This document shows, piece after piece, positions 1 through 8,617 of a stretch of DNA of 64,000 nucleotides. Position numbers and translations under genes: made by a program. Each line of letters begins with the position of its first letter. Within the stretch, counting starts at the first letter, position 1. This stretch comes from Flavobacterium gawalongense (GTDB taxonomy: Bacteria > Bacteroidota > Bacteroidia > Flavobacteriales > Flavobacteriaceae): assembly GCF_007097265.1 (NCBI RefSeq), contig NZ_VJZP01000005.1, positions 1-64,000 on the forward strand, in the 5' to 3' direction. Under the pieces are notes generated by a model. The model searched no databases. It was not told the DNA's origin and worked only from the letters and a program-made list of their open reading frames with translations.

Positions 1-153
1 ATCAAATTTCAAGATCAAAAAAATTAAAAACAGCTGTGTTTTTAAGAGAAATACTATTGAATTCTTTTTCGTTTTTTCAAAATTTGTCTATGACGTACAA
101 TTCCTGCTGGAGTCAAAGCGGATGTTAGCGTTTTCTTTATTCATTTAGCATGT
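1..153. other. left-edge noncoding stretch
   Basis: No supportable gene. The minus strand downstream of the TonB receptor holds only very short reading frames, one of 18 codons starting at 142 and one of about 25 codons without a start. Either could be a remnant, but nothing recognisable can be read. Confidence 0.4.
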
Positions 154-2472
154 TTAAAATTTGAAAATCAAATTACAAAACAATTGTCTTCCATGTTGTA
201 AAAATTGTTTTGGACCACCTAATCTAATGTCGGGTTGATAAAATGTGGAATCAAATAGATTCGTAACTAGTAATTGTGTAGTAATTTCGGCATCATATAC
301 TTTTATTTTTACATAAGAAAATGTCAAATCAATCTTGGTATAAGATGGAATGGTAATTATTTGCATAATGTCTTTATTTCCATGTTTTGCTTGAATTTCA
401 GAATAATAATTGATTCTTGAATTTATTGTAAAGGTATCAGTTGCATTATAAGTTAAACCTCCGGTTATTCGATGTTTATAAACGCCAAGATTTACAGTAC
501 TCGCTCCAGCGTAATCGTCAGCATCTTTTTGAACATAAGAATAACCAATTTCAGTTCTAATTTTTCCTATTTTATAAAACAATTGACTTTCAATGCCAAA
601 GACATTGATTACTTTATCTGAATTTCTGAAACTTGTCGTTGCAGCCGGTTCAATAAAATTTGTTGCTGTATTTTTGTAGGCAACAATATTCATTACTAAA
701 TTACTTGTAAACGATTGATTAATTCCAATCTCAAAAGTGTTCATACGTACTGGATCAATTGTAGCAGTCTTATTGTTTATCGATAAATTACCAAGTTCAA
801 AAATAGTAGGTTCACGAAAAGCCTGTCCAAAAAGGAATTTTATTGAAGTTTTCTGAAATGGGGTATAAACCAAACCACTGCGAAAGGTAAAAATGGATTT
901 ATAAATATTGTGATAATCAAATCGTCCGCCCAGTGTGAGATAAAATTTATCAAAAAGTGTTTTTTGCAATTGTAAAAACAGTGAATTTTTATACTGACGG
1001 AAAAAGGGTTTACGCATGCTATTATCAATAGAACGGGTTTCGTTAAAATCAGGATTTAATCTATCTGTAGAAAGCGCTATGCCTAATAAATCAAACATAT
1101 CAAAAGTATACCCCCCGATAATAGATAAAGTTTGACTTGGAACATAATTTAATTGTATATTTCCTTTGTATCTTTTTGAACCTGAACTCGATTGCTGTGA
1201 ATAGATATCCATAAAATTTTCTTGTATTTCTTGATCCGTAAGCGGTAAGTCCGGATTATGTCCGTTTTTTACAAGAGTATCATAAATAGCTTTGTTAAAA
1301 GAAGTGTTTAATCCCCAGAATCTTTCTTTATAAAATTGAAGCTCTGTATTAATTTTAAGTTTGGCAGTAATTACTTTGTCCATTCCGGCATAATACAAGG
1401 CTAATTGGCGGTAATCGTATTGCGCTTTATAGTCTAACGTTATATTTTCAAGTCCTCTACTGCCTCTAAGTTCGTATCCCTCTATTCCCACATAAAACCC
1501 TTTGTAAGAAATTTTTGCAGCATATGGAAGCGACCAGCTAGTCTGTTCAAATTGTTGGTTTACGGGAAATGCTTTAGCCGGAACTCCTTGTCTGAAATTT
1601 ATGGTATCTTTTATAAAATCTTTATAATCCCAAAGATCACTGCGAAAATATCGAAAACTCCCACTAATACGAAAATCATTTAAATTTTTTCCAAAAACGA
1701 TACTATGAGATTGAGTTTGTTGTGTTCCAATTCCAGCATGATACTCTGTTGCATTAAAATCAGCGGAATCATTTTTTGTGATGATATTAATAACGCCAAC
1801 CAGAGCATTTGCACCATAAAGAGCAGAAGCCGGGCCTTGCAGAATTTCAACCTGTTTTATGTTATGTGTTGCAAATTGCGTTGCAATAAATGTTTCGGAA
1901 GCTATTAAATTTTGCATTTCTCTTCCGTTGACCAACAGTAGCGTTTGTGAAAAATTACTTAAAAAACCACGTTGTCCGCCAAAAGCAAAATGGTCGGTTC
2001 TTATAGCTACCACACCCGGAACGTTTTCCAATAAACTGGTTAAATCAGTGTAACCGTTTTCAATAATATCTTTTTCAGTGACAACATAAATTGTTGCCGG
2101 TGCAATTTTCTTATTTTCTGATTTTTTCGAAGCAGTTATAACTTCAATATTCATTAGTTCATCCAAACTGAGTTCAAACAAGTCAGTATCAGCAATCAAT
2201 GTCATGTTTAAATCTACCACATCATCGGTAATTTCAACCACTTGGACTTTAAAATTTTCTTTTGCAAATTCAAGTGTTCCATAAGCTGCCGGCACTTCAA
2301 TTGAATAGGCACCAGTCGCAGCTGTAAAAGTTTTTAGGTCTGTATTTTTTACGCTAACTTTTACACTTTCAATAGGTCTGTTTGTTTTGTCGGTTATTAC
2401 CCCAGTTACTATTCGTTGTGCAAATGCTATATTCACTGTGAGAACCAATATAATAAGTAAAGACTTTTTCAT
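154..2472 (-). CDS. TonB-dependent outer membrane receptor
   Basis: Outer membrane active-transport receptor that would take up a ligand (siderophore, metal or other) with energy from TonB-ExbBD. The 772-residue product has a signal peptide (residues 1-19, ending AFAQ), then a carboxypeptidase-regulatory-like beta domain (about 20-92, opening with RIVTGVITDKTNRPIESVKV), which is typical of Bacteroidota receptors. A linker containing LSLDELMNIEVITASKK follows, then a plug domain (about 120-235, with VPGVVAIRTDHF and LQGPASALYGANALVGVINI) and a long beta-barrel ending in the aromatic C-terminus FKF. The length fits the family. No substrate-specific partner gene is adjacent, so the ligand cannot be assigned. 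Transcribed alone, away from the recombinase remnant upstream. Confidence 0.9.
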   Translation of the reverse strand: MKKSLLIILVLTVNIAFAQRIVTGVITDKTNRPIESVKVSVKNTDLKTFTAATGAYSIEVPAAYGTLEFAKENFKVQVVEITDDVVDLNMTLIADTDLFELSLDELMNIEVITASKKSENKKIAPATIYVVTEKDIIENGYTDLTSLLENVPGVVAIRTDHFAFGGQRGFLSNFSQTLLLVNGREMQNLIASETFIATQFATHNIKQVEILQGPASALYGANALVGVINIITKNDSADFNATEYHAGIGTQQTQSHSIVFGKNLNDFRISGSFRYFRSDLWDYKDFIKDTINFRQGVPAKAFPVNQQFEQTSWSLPYAAKISYKGFYVGIEGYELRGSRGLENITLDYKAQYDYRQLALYYAGMDKVITAKLKINTELQFYKERFWGLNTSFNKAIYDTLVKNGHNPDLPLTDQEIQENFMDIYSQQSSSGSKRYKGNIQLNYVPSQTLSIIGGYTFDMFDLLGIALSTDRLNPDFNETRSIDNSMRKPFFRQYKNSLFLQLQKTLFDKFYLTLGGRFDYHNIYKSIFTFRSGLVYTPFQKTSIKFLFGQAFREPTIFELGNLSINNKTATIDPVRMNTFEIGINQSFTSNLVMNIVAYKNTATNFIEPAATTSFRNSDKVINVFGIESQLFYKIGKIRTEIGYSYVQKDADDYAGASTVNLGVYKHRITGGLTYNATDTFTINSRINYYSEIQAKHGNKDIMQIITIPSYTKIDLTFSYVKIKVYDAEITTQLLVTNLFDSTFYQPDIRLGGPKQFLQHGRQLFCNLIFKF

Positions 2473-2493
2473 AATTTCTTTTTTCAGTTATGA

Positions 2494-3019
2494 CTAAGTA
2501 ATCTCAATTAACGCTATAAAATATTTTCTTCTGTTACCTTTTAAATAACCACTAACTTTGGCACGTTTTGGACGATGGATTTGTTCAATCTCCATTTTTT
2601 TGAATTCAACGGTCTTGAAAAAGAGTTTTATCGTATTTACAATTTGGTTTCGATAGTATGCCGATAAATTGTTTTTAAGGATGAAGTTAGTATTCTAAAG
2701 TATCACATCCTCGGTGATTTCGGCAACTGTTTTTTCATTGAAGAAAACCAAAAACGATTTTAATGTTTCAGTATAAGTCGTGCTGTAACCATAGCGTTTG
2801 GATAGTAACCAGTGTTCAAATTTTTCTATTTGTGTCCTTACTTTCTATAGATGGAAGTTTAGGACTTTCTTCTTCTATCTTGAAAATAATTTTATTATCG
2901 GATGTATCGGGCAAGTGCCAAGCATCCAAAGTCAGGCTCCATCTTGCGCCTTATTGTTGTCTCATACTTGGAATCAAATCCGCTTTCTTATAAATAAACC
3001 GCGAACCGATTTTCACTTC
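2494..3019 (-). pseudogene. decayed tyrosine recombinase (N-terminal half)
   Basis: Reading the minus strand gives, in pieces, VKIGSRFIYKKADLIPSMRQ, stop, GARWSLTLDAWHLPDTSDNK, a frameshift near 2825, FEHWLLSKRYGYSTTYTETL, a stop at 2695-2697, then LKNNLSAYYRNQIVNTIKLF and EIEQIHRPKRAKV. These segments match the N-terminal arm and the SAM-like core-binding domain of chromosomal phage-type integrases common in Flavobacterium. In-frame stops at 2951-2953 and 2695-2697, one frameshift and the complete absence of the catalytic domain (R...HxxR...Y) show it is dead. Called from motif reading only. Confidence 0.7.
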
Positions 3020-3443
3020 AGTGTTTTATAGGTTTCGCTGTTGAAACTTTTTTTGGTTTTGGCGTATTAAAGTTAGTGAATTTTTTGTTTAGGATCGTTG
3101 CTTTTCTGATAAAAATGGATAAAAAAGAAGCCAAAAAAAGACTTCTCAATTAAAATCGTAATTTAATAGTTGCAAAATTTAAAATACGATTGATGAAAAT
3201 AATTATTTTTCCCGTTTGTTTTCTGGGATAATAAGTCGATTTTGCGTCAACTTATTTCAGGACGGGACATTTTAGAAGATCCAAAAAGATTGGATTATTG
3301 ATAAAGCTGAAATAGACCAACTATCATTTTTTTGACACCTTGTTTTGGGGAAAAATAAAACGCAAATAGCTAATTAAAAAATAGATATAAATTTAGAATC
3401 ATCGAATTTTATTTTATCGGTCAATAATGACAAATAATATATT
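3020..3443. other. intergenic stretch without recognisable gene
   Basis: AT-rich, gene-free. A short plus-strand stretch near 3230-3300 reads SILRQLISGRDILEDPKRLDY before two stops and could be a further gene remnant, but it matches nothing I can name. It probably belongs with the decayed recombinase next to it. Confidence 0.3.
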
Positions 3444-4367
3444 TTATTTACGGCCTTTTCTCAAGGAATAATTCACCATATACAATCCGCTTAATGTAAC
3501 TGTGCCACCTATTGCAATGGCAGTTGTAAGAGATTCACCAAAAATTACAGAACCTAAAATTACTGCAATAATTGGATTGATGTATGCGTAGATACTACTT
3601 ATTTCTGCAGGTAGGTTTTGAAGCGCATAGATAAAGGCAATGAAAGTAAGCACAGAACCAAAAACAACTAAATAAGCGATGGACCACCACGAAATGGCTG
3701 GAATAGAACTTAAACTGACAGATGTGCCGGTTGCTCCTGTATAAGCAAAAAGCAAAATACTGGACAGGAACATTTGTAATCCTAAACTAAAATAAGGATT
3801 AAAACTAGCTGCTTTTTTCTTAGTGTATAAAGATCCAAATGCCCAGGTTAGAGTAGAAATAATCGAAATGAAAATCCCAAATCTAAAATCAGGAATCAAG
3901 AAATCATTTAAATGGTCGTAGAAGATAACACAAACGCCACCAAAACTGACGATCAAACCAATAACGGCTAATCGTGCCAATCGTTCGCCTCTAAAAAAAG
4001 TAATAATCACAATCCATAAAGGGACAATAGCTCCAATGATAGCTCCCAGTCCGCTACTGATGTATTTTACACCCCAAGTGCTTAATCCGTTACTTAAAAC
4101 AAAATTAAGAATGCTTAAAATAATGATGGTTTTCCATTGTTTCCCTTTTGGCCAAGGTGTTTTCTTGAATAAGAAAAACGAAATATACAGAAACCCGCCA
4201 ATGAATTGTCTGATGGCGGCAAGTTGTAATGCAGGCATGTGTTTTACGCCTTCTTTTGAAGCAATCCAGGTGGTGCCCCAAAAAAAACTGACCCAACACA
4301 AAGCTAATATGGGTAATCCAATGGCATTAACTTTAGACGAAAAAGCGTTTTTAATTTTAGTTCTCAC
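3444..4367 (-). CDS. EamA/DMT-family transporter
   Basis: Inner membrane drug/metabolite transporter superfamily protein of 307 residues, with about ten hydrophobic helices arranged as two EamA repeats. The first repeat contains WGTTWIASKEGVKHMPALQL, a family hallmark (WG.n.......G). The second begins around LTWAFGSLYTKK and ends with the typical YAYINPIIAVILGSVIFGES segment. The tail is basic (SLRKGRK), as expected for a cytosolic C-terminus. It overlaps the upstream epimerase gene by 4 bp, so the two are probably translated from one mRNA. The substrate is unknown; the family exports amino acids, nucleosides or drugs. Confidence 0.88.
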   Translation of the reverse strand: MRTKIKNAFSSKVNAIGLPILALCWVSFFWGTTWIASKEGVKHMPALQLAAIRQFIGGFLYISFFLFKKTPWPKGKQWKTIIILSILNFVLSNGLSTWGVKYISSGLGAIIGAIVPLWIVIITFFRGERLARLAVIGLIVSFGGVCVIFYDHLNDFLIPDFRFGIFISIISTLTWAFGSLYTKKKAASFNPYFSLGLQMFLSSILLFAYTGATGTSVSLSSIPAISWWSIAYLVVFGSVLTFIAFIYALQNLPAEISSIYAYINPIIAVILGSVIFGESLTTAIAIGGTVTLSGLYMVNYSLRKGRK

Positions 4368-5227
4368 GTTATAAATTTGGTAAAAGTATAGCCCAAAACG
4401 GTTTCAATTTTTTTACTTAAAATGGTTTTCCCAATTGATGGTTTCGAATGATTAAATTTTGGTAAAGCCAAATTCAAATCAATTGCTTTTTGCGTATAAT
4501 AAACGGAACGGGAAGGATGGGAGGGAGCTACTGCATTGAAGGTTTCGTTCCAAGAATTGTTTTCAATAATTTTCAGAATAATACCTATACAATCTTTCTG
4601 ATGAATTAGATTTATTGGGGCATCTGGATTATCTAGGTTTTCTCTTCCCGATAAAAATTTTACAGGTTGACGATCTTCACCGATCAAACCACCAAAGCGA
4701 AGAACAGTAGTTTTGAAATGTTCATTGCTTTGCAAGAGCTGCTCTGTCTCTAGTAATTGTTTGCCGCCTTCGGTATCCGGTTTCGGAATTGTTTCTTCAG
4801 TTACAAATGGTTCGGCATCATTATAAACGGATGTGGAACTGATGAAAAGCACGTTTTTAACAGATGATTTTTCTATAAACGGAATTAAGATTGCTATTTT
4901 CTTAACGAATGTCTTCTCGAGCGCTCCCGAAGCATCGGGAGAGAGACCTTTAGCGTTTCCTCTCAATTTGGGTGGAATATCGATAATCAAAGTCGTACTT
5001 TTCTGTAAAAAAGAGTCAATAGTCCCCGAAATACTTTTGCTGTCAAGCGCCCCTTCGACTGCGCTCAGGGTGACATTTATTAAAAAAGGATTAATCCCAG
5101 AATTTTTTAATCCTGAAATTTTCTCCACCGTAGTCGTCGATCCATTCACGGAAAAGCCATTTCCTAACAAGGCTTTCGCCAAAGGTAAACCCAACCAACC
5201 ACAACCCAGAATGCTAATTTTTGTCAT
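4364..5227 (-). CDS. NAD(P)-dependent epimerase/SDR-like protein with two repeat-derived insertions
   Basis: Rossmann-fold protein of 287 residues related to extended short-chain dehydrogenases. The N-terminal dinucleotide-binding motif is ILGCGWLGLPLAKAL (residues 6-20). FISSTSVYND holds the conserved Ser/Thr and Tyr region, and VLRFGGLIGEDR follows. The reaction is unknown. Two stretches look inserted: residues about 52-62 (VTLSAVEGALD) are encoded by a copy of an intergenic repeat (5051-5075, also at 34639-34663), and residues about 93-104 (including SPDASG) by a copy of another palindromic repeat (core 4924-4941, also at 6930, 48434 and 61660). Both keep the frame. It overlaps the EamA gene by 4 bp. 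Confidence 0.8.
   Translation of the reverse strand: MTKISILGCGWLGLPLAKALLGNGFSVNGSTTTVEKISGLKNSGINPFLINVTLSAVEGALDSKSISGTIDSFLQKSTTLIIDIPPKLRGNAKGLSPDASGALEKTFVKKIAILIPFIEKSSVKNVLFISSTSVYNDAEPFVTEETIPKPDTEGGKQLLETEQLLQSNEHFKTTVLRFGGLIGEDRQPVKFLSGRENLDNPDAPINLIHQKDCIGIILKIIENNSWNETFNAVAPSHPSRSVYYTQKAIDLNLALPKFNHSKPSIGKTILSKKIETVLGYTFTKFIT
4924..4941. repeat. palindromic repeat core (family D) inside epimerase gene
   Basis: An 18-bp inverted repeat, CTCCCGAAGCATCGGGAG. It matches the core of the longer repeats at 6930-6973, 48434-48480 and 61660-61706. It lies within the coding sequence and is translated as SPDASG, the same hexapeptide encoded by the copy at the start of batC. Confidence 0.75.
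5051..5075. repeat. intergenic-type repeat (family G) inside epimerase gene
   Basis: A 25-bp segment whose reverse complement begins TGTCACCCTGAGCG. It matches 34639-34663 at 22 of 25 positions. There the copy is intergenic; here it is translated in frame as VTLSAVEG. Confidence 0.7.
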
Positions 5228-5523
5228 TTCTATTTTAAATTTTTTAAATCACGGCTCGTCATTCCATCTGGTTTGTCATCCTGTGTTTGTTCTTTGAAAG
5301 AATTGAATTGATTTGAAGTAAATTCATCATAAACGTTTCAACAGTAGAAAGGAAAAGATAAAAATTAAAACGTGTCATTGGTCAAAAGTACTGTTCACAA
5401 TGGGTACTCCTTTCTCTATCTGCGCTAAACTTGGACGATTTATTAGACATTGTAGCCTGTATTTTGGATTGATAAGTCAAAAGTAGTTTTCTTACGTTTA
5501 CTCTTTTTTTCTAAAAACAAAGT
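5228..5523. other. intergenic region upstream of epimerase
   Basis: No gene seen. The stretch 5254-5285 (CGTCATTCCATCTGG, GTCATCCTG) resembles degraded copies of the same intergenic repeat class as 5051-5075. The rest has no feature I can name. Confidence 0.35.
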
Positions 5524-5658
5524 TATGATAAAAACAATGATTATGCTGGTATTGACATCTCAAAATTAAGTTTTGATGTTTCCATTTGTCATAGTGCTTT
5601 CGCAAAAAACTATCATTATTCACGCCTTCTGACTTTTTATAAACTCAGAACTCCATAA
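5524..5658 (+). pseudogene. IS110-like transposase N-terminal remnant
   Basis: A 44-codon open stretch reads YDKNNDYAGIDISKLSFDVS, then ICHSAFAKNYHYS, then a stop. GIDISKLSFDVS is the start of the DEDD/RuvC-like domain of IS110-family transposases, where the D of GID is the first catalytic acid. Only the extreme N-terminus is left, with no ATG and no downstream domain, so it is a fossil. Short length limits certainty. Confidence 0.45.
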
Positions 5659-5674
5659 GTCCCTCACAAATCAT

Positions 5675-5682
5675 TAAATTTG
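5675..5682 (+). promoter_or_regulatory. -7 box of hflX promoter
   Basis: TAAATTTG matches the Bacteroidota housekeeping -7 consensus TAnnTTTG and lies 16 bp before the hflX start codon. No strong -33 TTTG is seen. Confidence 0.5.
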
Positions 5683-5698
5683 TAGCTTATTCAAAGAC

Positions 5699-6928
5699 AT
5701 GTTAGAAAAAGAAGTAATAAATTTCGAAAAAACGGCTATAGTTGGTATTGTAACTCAAAATCAAAGTGAAGAGAAACTAAACGAATATCTTGACGAATTA
5801 GAGTTTTTGACCTTTACCGCTGGGGGCCAAGTGGTAAAACGTTTTTCGCAAAAAATGGAACGCCCAAATCCCAAGACTTTTGTTGGAACAGGAAAAATAG
5901 AGGAAATCAATCTTTTTGTAAAAGAGAATGATATCTCGACTTTGGTATTTGATGATGAATTGTCACCTTCCCAACAAAAAAATATATCTAAAATTATCGA
6001 TTGTAAAATCCTAGATAGAACGCACCTAATCCTTGATATTTTTGCACAACGTGCCGAAACTTCGTATGCGAGAACGCAAGTAGAATTAGCGCAATGTCAA
6101 TATTTATTACCAAGACTTTCGGGAATGTGGACTCACTTAGAGCGTCAAAAAGGGGGAATTGGAATGCGTGGACCCGGGGAAACCGAGATTGAAACAGACA
6201 GACGTATCGTTCGTGATCGGATAGCTTTATTGAAAGATAAAATAAAAACCATCGACAAACAAATGGGCGTGCAACGCGGCAATCGTGGCGCCATGGTTCG
6301 TGTCGCTTTAGTAGGTTATACCAATGTTGGGAAATCAACTTTAATGAATGCCGTTGGGAAAAGCGATGTTTTTGTAGAGAACAAACTTTTTGCAACACTG
6401 GACACAACCGTTCGAAAAGTAGTGATTAAAAATTTACCTTTCTTGCTTTCAGATACAGTAGGATTTATTAGGAAATTGCCAACACAATTGGTAGATTCTT
6501 TCAAAAGTACGTTGGATGAGGTTCGTGAAGCTGATTTGTTATTGCATGTGGTGGATATTTCGCACCCTGAATTTGAAGATCATATCGCATCGGTAAATCA
6601 AACTTTATTGGATATCAAAGCGAATGATAAACCCGTTATTATGGTTTTCAATAAAATCGATGCGTACAAGCATTTGACTATTGATGAGGATGATTTAATG
6701 ACCGAAAAAACGCCAAGACACTACACATTAGAAGAATGGAAATCGACATGGATGAGTCGCGTAGGCGAACAAAATGCTTTGTTTATTTCGGCAACAAAAA
6801 AAGAGAATTTTGAGGAATTTAGGGAACGTGTTTATGAAGCGGTAAGACAAATTCACATCACCCGTTTTCCTTACAATAAGTTTTTATATCCTGATTATAA
6901 AGACGCGGTTGAAAAAGAGGAAGAATAA
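5699..6928 (+). CDS. hflX: ribosome-associated GTPase HflX
   Basis: HflX binds the 50S subunit and splits stalled or stressed ribosomes in a GTP-dependent manner. The 409-residue product has the N-terminal HflX domain, the glycine-rich linker GGIGMRGPGETEIETDRR, and a G domain. The G domain shows G1 GYTNVGKS (about 206-213), a G2 region DTTVR, G3 DTVGFI, G4 NKID and G5 SATKK. It is full length for the family. The start codon follows a TAAATTTG promoter box closely, giving a short leader. A strong intrinsic terminator (6979-7020) follows, so it is probably monocistronic. Confidence 0.96.
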   Translation: MLEKEVINFEKTAIVGIVTQNQSEEKLNEYLDELEFLTFTAGGQVVKRFSQKMERPNPKTFVGTGKIEEINLFVKENDISTLVFDDELSPSQQKNISKIIDCKILDRTHLILDIFAQRAETSYARTQVELAQCQYLLPRLSGMWTHLERQKGGIGMRGPGETEIETDRRIVRDRIALLKDKIKTIDKQMGVQRGNRGAMVRVALVGYTNVGKSTLMNAVGKSDVFVENKLFATLDTTVRKVVIKNLPFLLSDTVGFIRKLPTQLVDSFKSTLDEVREADLLLHVVDISHPEFEDHIASVNQTLLDIKANDKPVIMVFNKIDAYKHLTIDEDDLMTEKTPRHYTLEEWKSTWMSRVGEQNALFISATKKENFEEFRERVYEAVRQIHITRFPYNKFLYPDYKDAVEKEEE

Positions 6929-6929
6929 T

Positions 6930-6973
6930 CCTCACCCCTCCCGACGCTTCGGGACTCTCCAAAGGAGAGGGAG
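6930..6973. repeat. palindromic repeat, family D
   Basis: Contains CACCCCTCCCGACGCTTCGG followed by GACTCTCCAAAGGAGAGGG. It is the reverse complement of the copies at 48434-48480 and 61660-61706, and consists of two nested inverted repeats. It starts two bases after the hflX stop codon. Confidence 0.8.
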
Positions 6974-6978
6974 AAAGA

Positions 6979-7020
6979 GCAAAAAAAATCCCTTTTGACT
7001 ATTTCAAAAGGGATTTTTTT
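6979..7020 (+). terminator. intrinsic terminator of hflX
   Basis: Stem AATCCCTTTTGA / TTCAAAAGGGATT with a 4-base loop, flanked by A and T runs, so it could act in both directions. Confidence 0.85.
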
Positions 7021-7027
7021 GTCAAAC

Positions 7028-7218
7028 GCTGTTTTTTAGAAACCATAATTACCCCACTGGCGCTCGTTTATCCACGTTCTCTGGTGCTCGTCTGTGACGA
7101 GTGCCTACTTAAATTAAAAGACAAATTGTAGCGTTTGCAACGCGGATGGCTAAAACAGGAGTAACTCTAAAGGTCTTTTTTATAAAAATGCGTTTTTTTA
7201 GAAACCGTAATTTACCCC
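7028..7218. repeat. 28/29-bp direct repeat flanking an inserted repeat block
   Basis: 7028-7055 and 7190-7218 are near-identical; both contain TTTTTTAGAAACC and TAATT(T)ACCCC. The second copy is the real 3' end of the DUF3078 gene including its stop codon; the first is a duplicate encoding NYGF-stop. The 134 bp between them holds a GGTGCTCGTCTGTGACGAGT palindrome, typical of dispersed intergenic repeats. Confidence 0.6.
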
Positions 7219-8046
7219 TAAACCAAAGACTTCTCTTACCTGAACTGCTTGTATGGAATTGTCGTCATATATTGCCTGTACGGCTACATTAGCCGACAAG
7301 TATTTGTTGATTCTCATAATCACATTCATTTGGTAATCGACATCAACATTTTGCGGATTTTCCAAATAATTAGAATATAAATTTAATCTGTTTTCTATGG
7401 ACACATTTGTCATTACGTTAAATTTATAATATGCTGAAATACTTGCGCCAAATTCAAATCGGGAAGAGTCGCCTTGTAATACACCAAAGGAAGGACCAAA
7501 TTCAGTAAAATGGGGGTGAACTAAAATTAATTTTGCGGTAGCGGGAGAAAAATTAACACTTAAGTTATTGCTTTTTTTCCACCACATTCCGGGTCCAAAT
7601 TGAAAATAAGCAGGGGAGAAAAAATGAGAAATTCGTGTTCCATTTTTATCAAAGCCAGAATCCATTTGTGTTTTAAAATTAAAAAACAGGGAATAGTACC
7701 ATTCTCCTTTGGTCTTCTTACCCCAAAGCGAGTTCAATTCTAAACGATCATCCGTCTTAGCTGTTTTTTCGGCTCCTTTTATTTTGCTTAAACCGTAAGC
7801 CAGGATGAACTTATTATCCCAGACTACATCACCATTTTTATAATTGAAATCGTAATTAAGACCAAAATTTCCCGCAACGTTTGAAGTTCCACCGCCAAGC
7901 CATTGTTTGTTGTAAGAGGATTGATTAAAAAGCAAAGAAAAATTTCCTTTTTTTATCCAAAGTTTCGTGGTGTCTGTTGCCGTTTCCTGTGCATTAATAG
8001 CAATTACTACTAAAAATAACACTAAAGAAAACACTGTTTTTTTCAT
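7198..8046 (-). CDS. DUF3078 family outer-membrane-like protein
   Basis: A 282-residue exported protein with signal peptide (residues 1-19, ending INAQ) followed by many amphipathic beta-strands, ending in the aromatic residue F. WIKKGNFSLLFNQSSYNKQW and VWDNKFILAYGLSKIKG are characteristic of DUF3078, a Bacteroidota family of unknown role, probably an outer membrane barrel. It is the last gene of the extended suf cluster; neighbouring placement with DUF2480 and sufT-like genes is common in flavobacteria as far as I recall. Its 3' end has been duplicated downstream (7028-7055). Confidence 0.82.
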   Translation of the reverse strand: MKKTVFSLVLFLVVIAINAQETATDTTKLWIKKGNFSLLFNQSSYNKQWLGGGTSNVAGNFGLNYDFNYKNGDVVWDNKFILAYGLSKIKGAEKTAKTDDRLELNSLWGKKTKGEWYYSLFFNFKTQMDSGFDKNGTRISHFFSPAYFQFGPGMWWKKSNNLSVNFSPATAKLILVHPHFTEFGPSFGVLQGDSSRFEFGASISAYYKFNVMTNVSIENRLNLYSNYLENPQNVDVDYQMNVIMRINKYLSANVAVQAIYDDNSIQAVQVREVFGLGVNYGF

Positions 8047-8095
8047 GTCTTTATATTTTAAATTCTATCGTCAAAGTATAAATAAACGTAATACA

Positions 8096-8608
8096 CTACT
8101 CTTTTTTATTCGCTTTGTACAATGGAACGGCAGAACACGCTTCGCCATACATAATACTTCGTGCAAAAGGTTGTAGGTAATGCGCTGCTAATACGTAAGC
8201 CCGCATCGGGACCGGTTTTCTGGAGCATCCTTTTATAATAACAGGCTTATTTTCATAAACCGAATAATCAATTTTAGGCAACAATTCTTCATAAAGCGAA
8301 GCGTCTAAATCTTCCAAAGTTCCGTTGATGATTTTCTTTGCAAATGGTGCTAATTGAATGGCGACTAAAATAGATGCCCAAGCAGGAACAATCGCATCAG
8401 TACTGCAATTAATAGCAACGTATTGATCTTGATATTGTGACCAATCGTGATTTTTCAGCTGCTCTCTAAAGTCTTTTTCTTTCAATAAAAATCCTTCTAA
8501 AAGCCATTGCGAAATGTCTATTTGTATACGAATTCCCTTTGGATAATAATCTTCGAGATCGAAAACTTCCAAGACACTATTCGCAACTTTGTTTATTATT
8601 TCTTCCAT
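8096..8608 (-). CDS. DUF2480 family protein
   Basis: A 170-residue soluble protein of unknown function that recurs near suf genes in Bacteroidota. Characteristic segments are SVLEVFDLEDYYPKGIRIQI, NCSTDAIVPAWASILVAIQL and IIKGCSRKPVPMRAYVLAAH; the C-terminal region carries a conserved Cys (GEACSAVPLYK). The two conserved cysteines and the location suggest a link to Fe-S metabolism, which is inference. No signal peptide or membrane segment. The repeat hairpin at 8618-8691 separates it from the sufT-like gene upstream. Confidence 0.85.
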   Translation of the reverse strand: MEEIINKVANSVLEVFDLEDYYPKGIRIQIDISQWLLEGFLLKEKDFREQLKNHDWSQYQDQYVAINCSTDAIVPAWASILVAIQLAPFAKKIINGTLEDLDASLYEELLPKIDYSVYENKPVIIKGCSRKPVPMRAYVLAAHYLQPFARSIMYGEACSAVPLYKANKKE

Positions 8609-8617
8609 TTTTTAAAT

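Noticed and set aside
87..142. Short minus-strand frame MNKENANIRFDSSRNCTS downstream of the TonB receptor
   Set aside because: Only 18 codons and no support from hydrophobicity, family or promoter.
2763..3031. Two plus-strand ORFs of 76-77 codons
   Set aside because: They are antisense shadows of the decayed recombinase, whose remnants read well on the minus strand.
3181..3360. Possible further gene remnant (SILRQLISGRDILEDPKRLDY)
   Set aside because: Too short, with stops on both sides, and no family recognised; left as intergenic.
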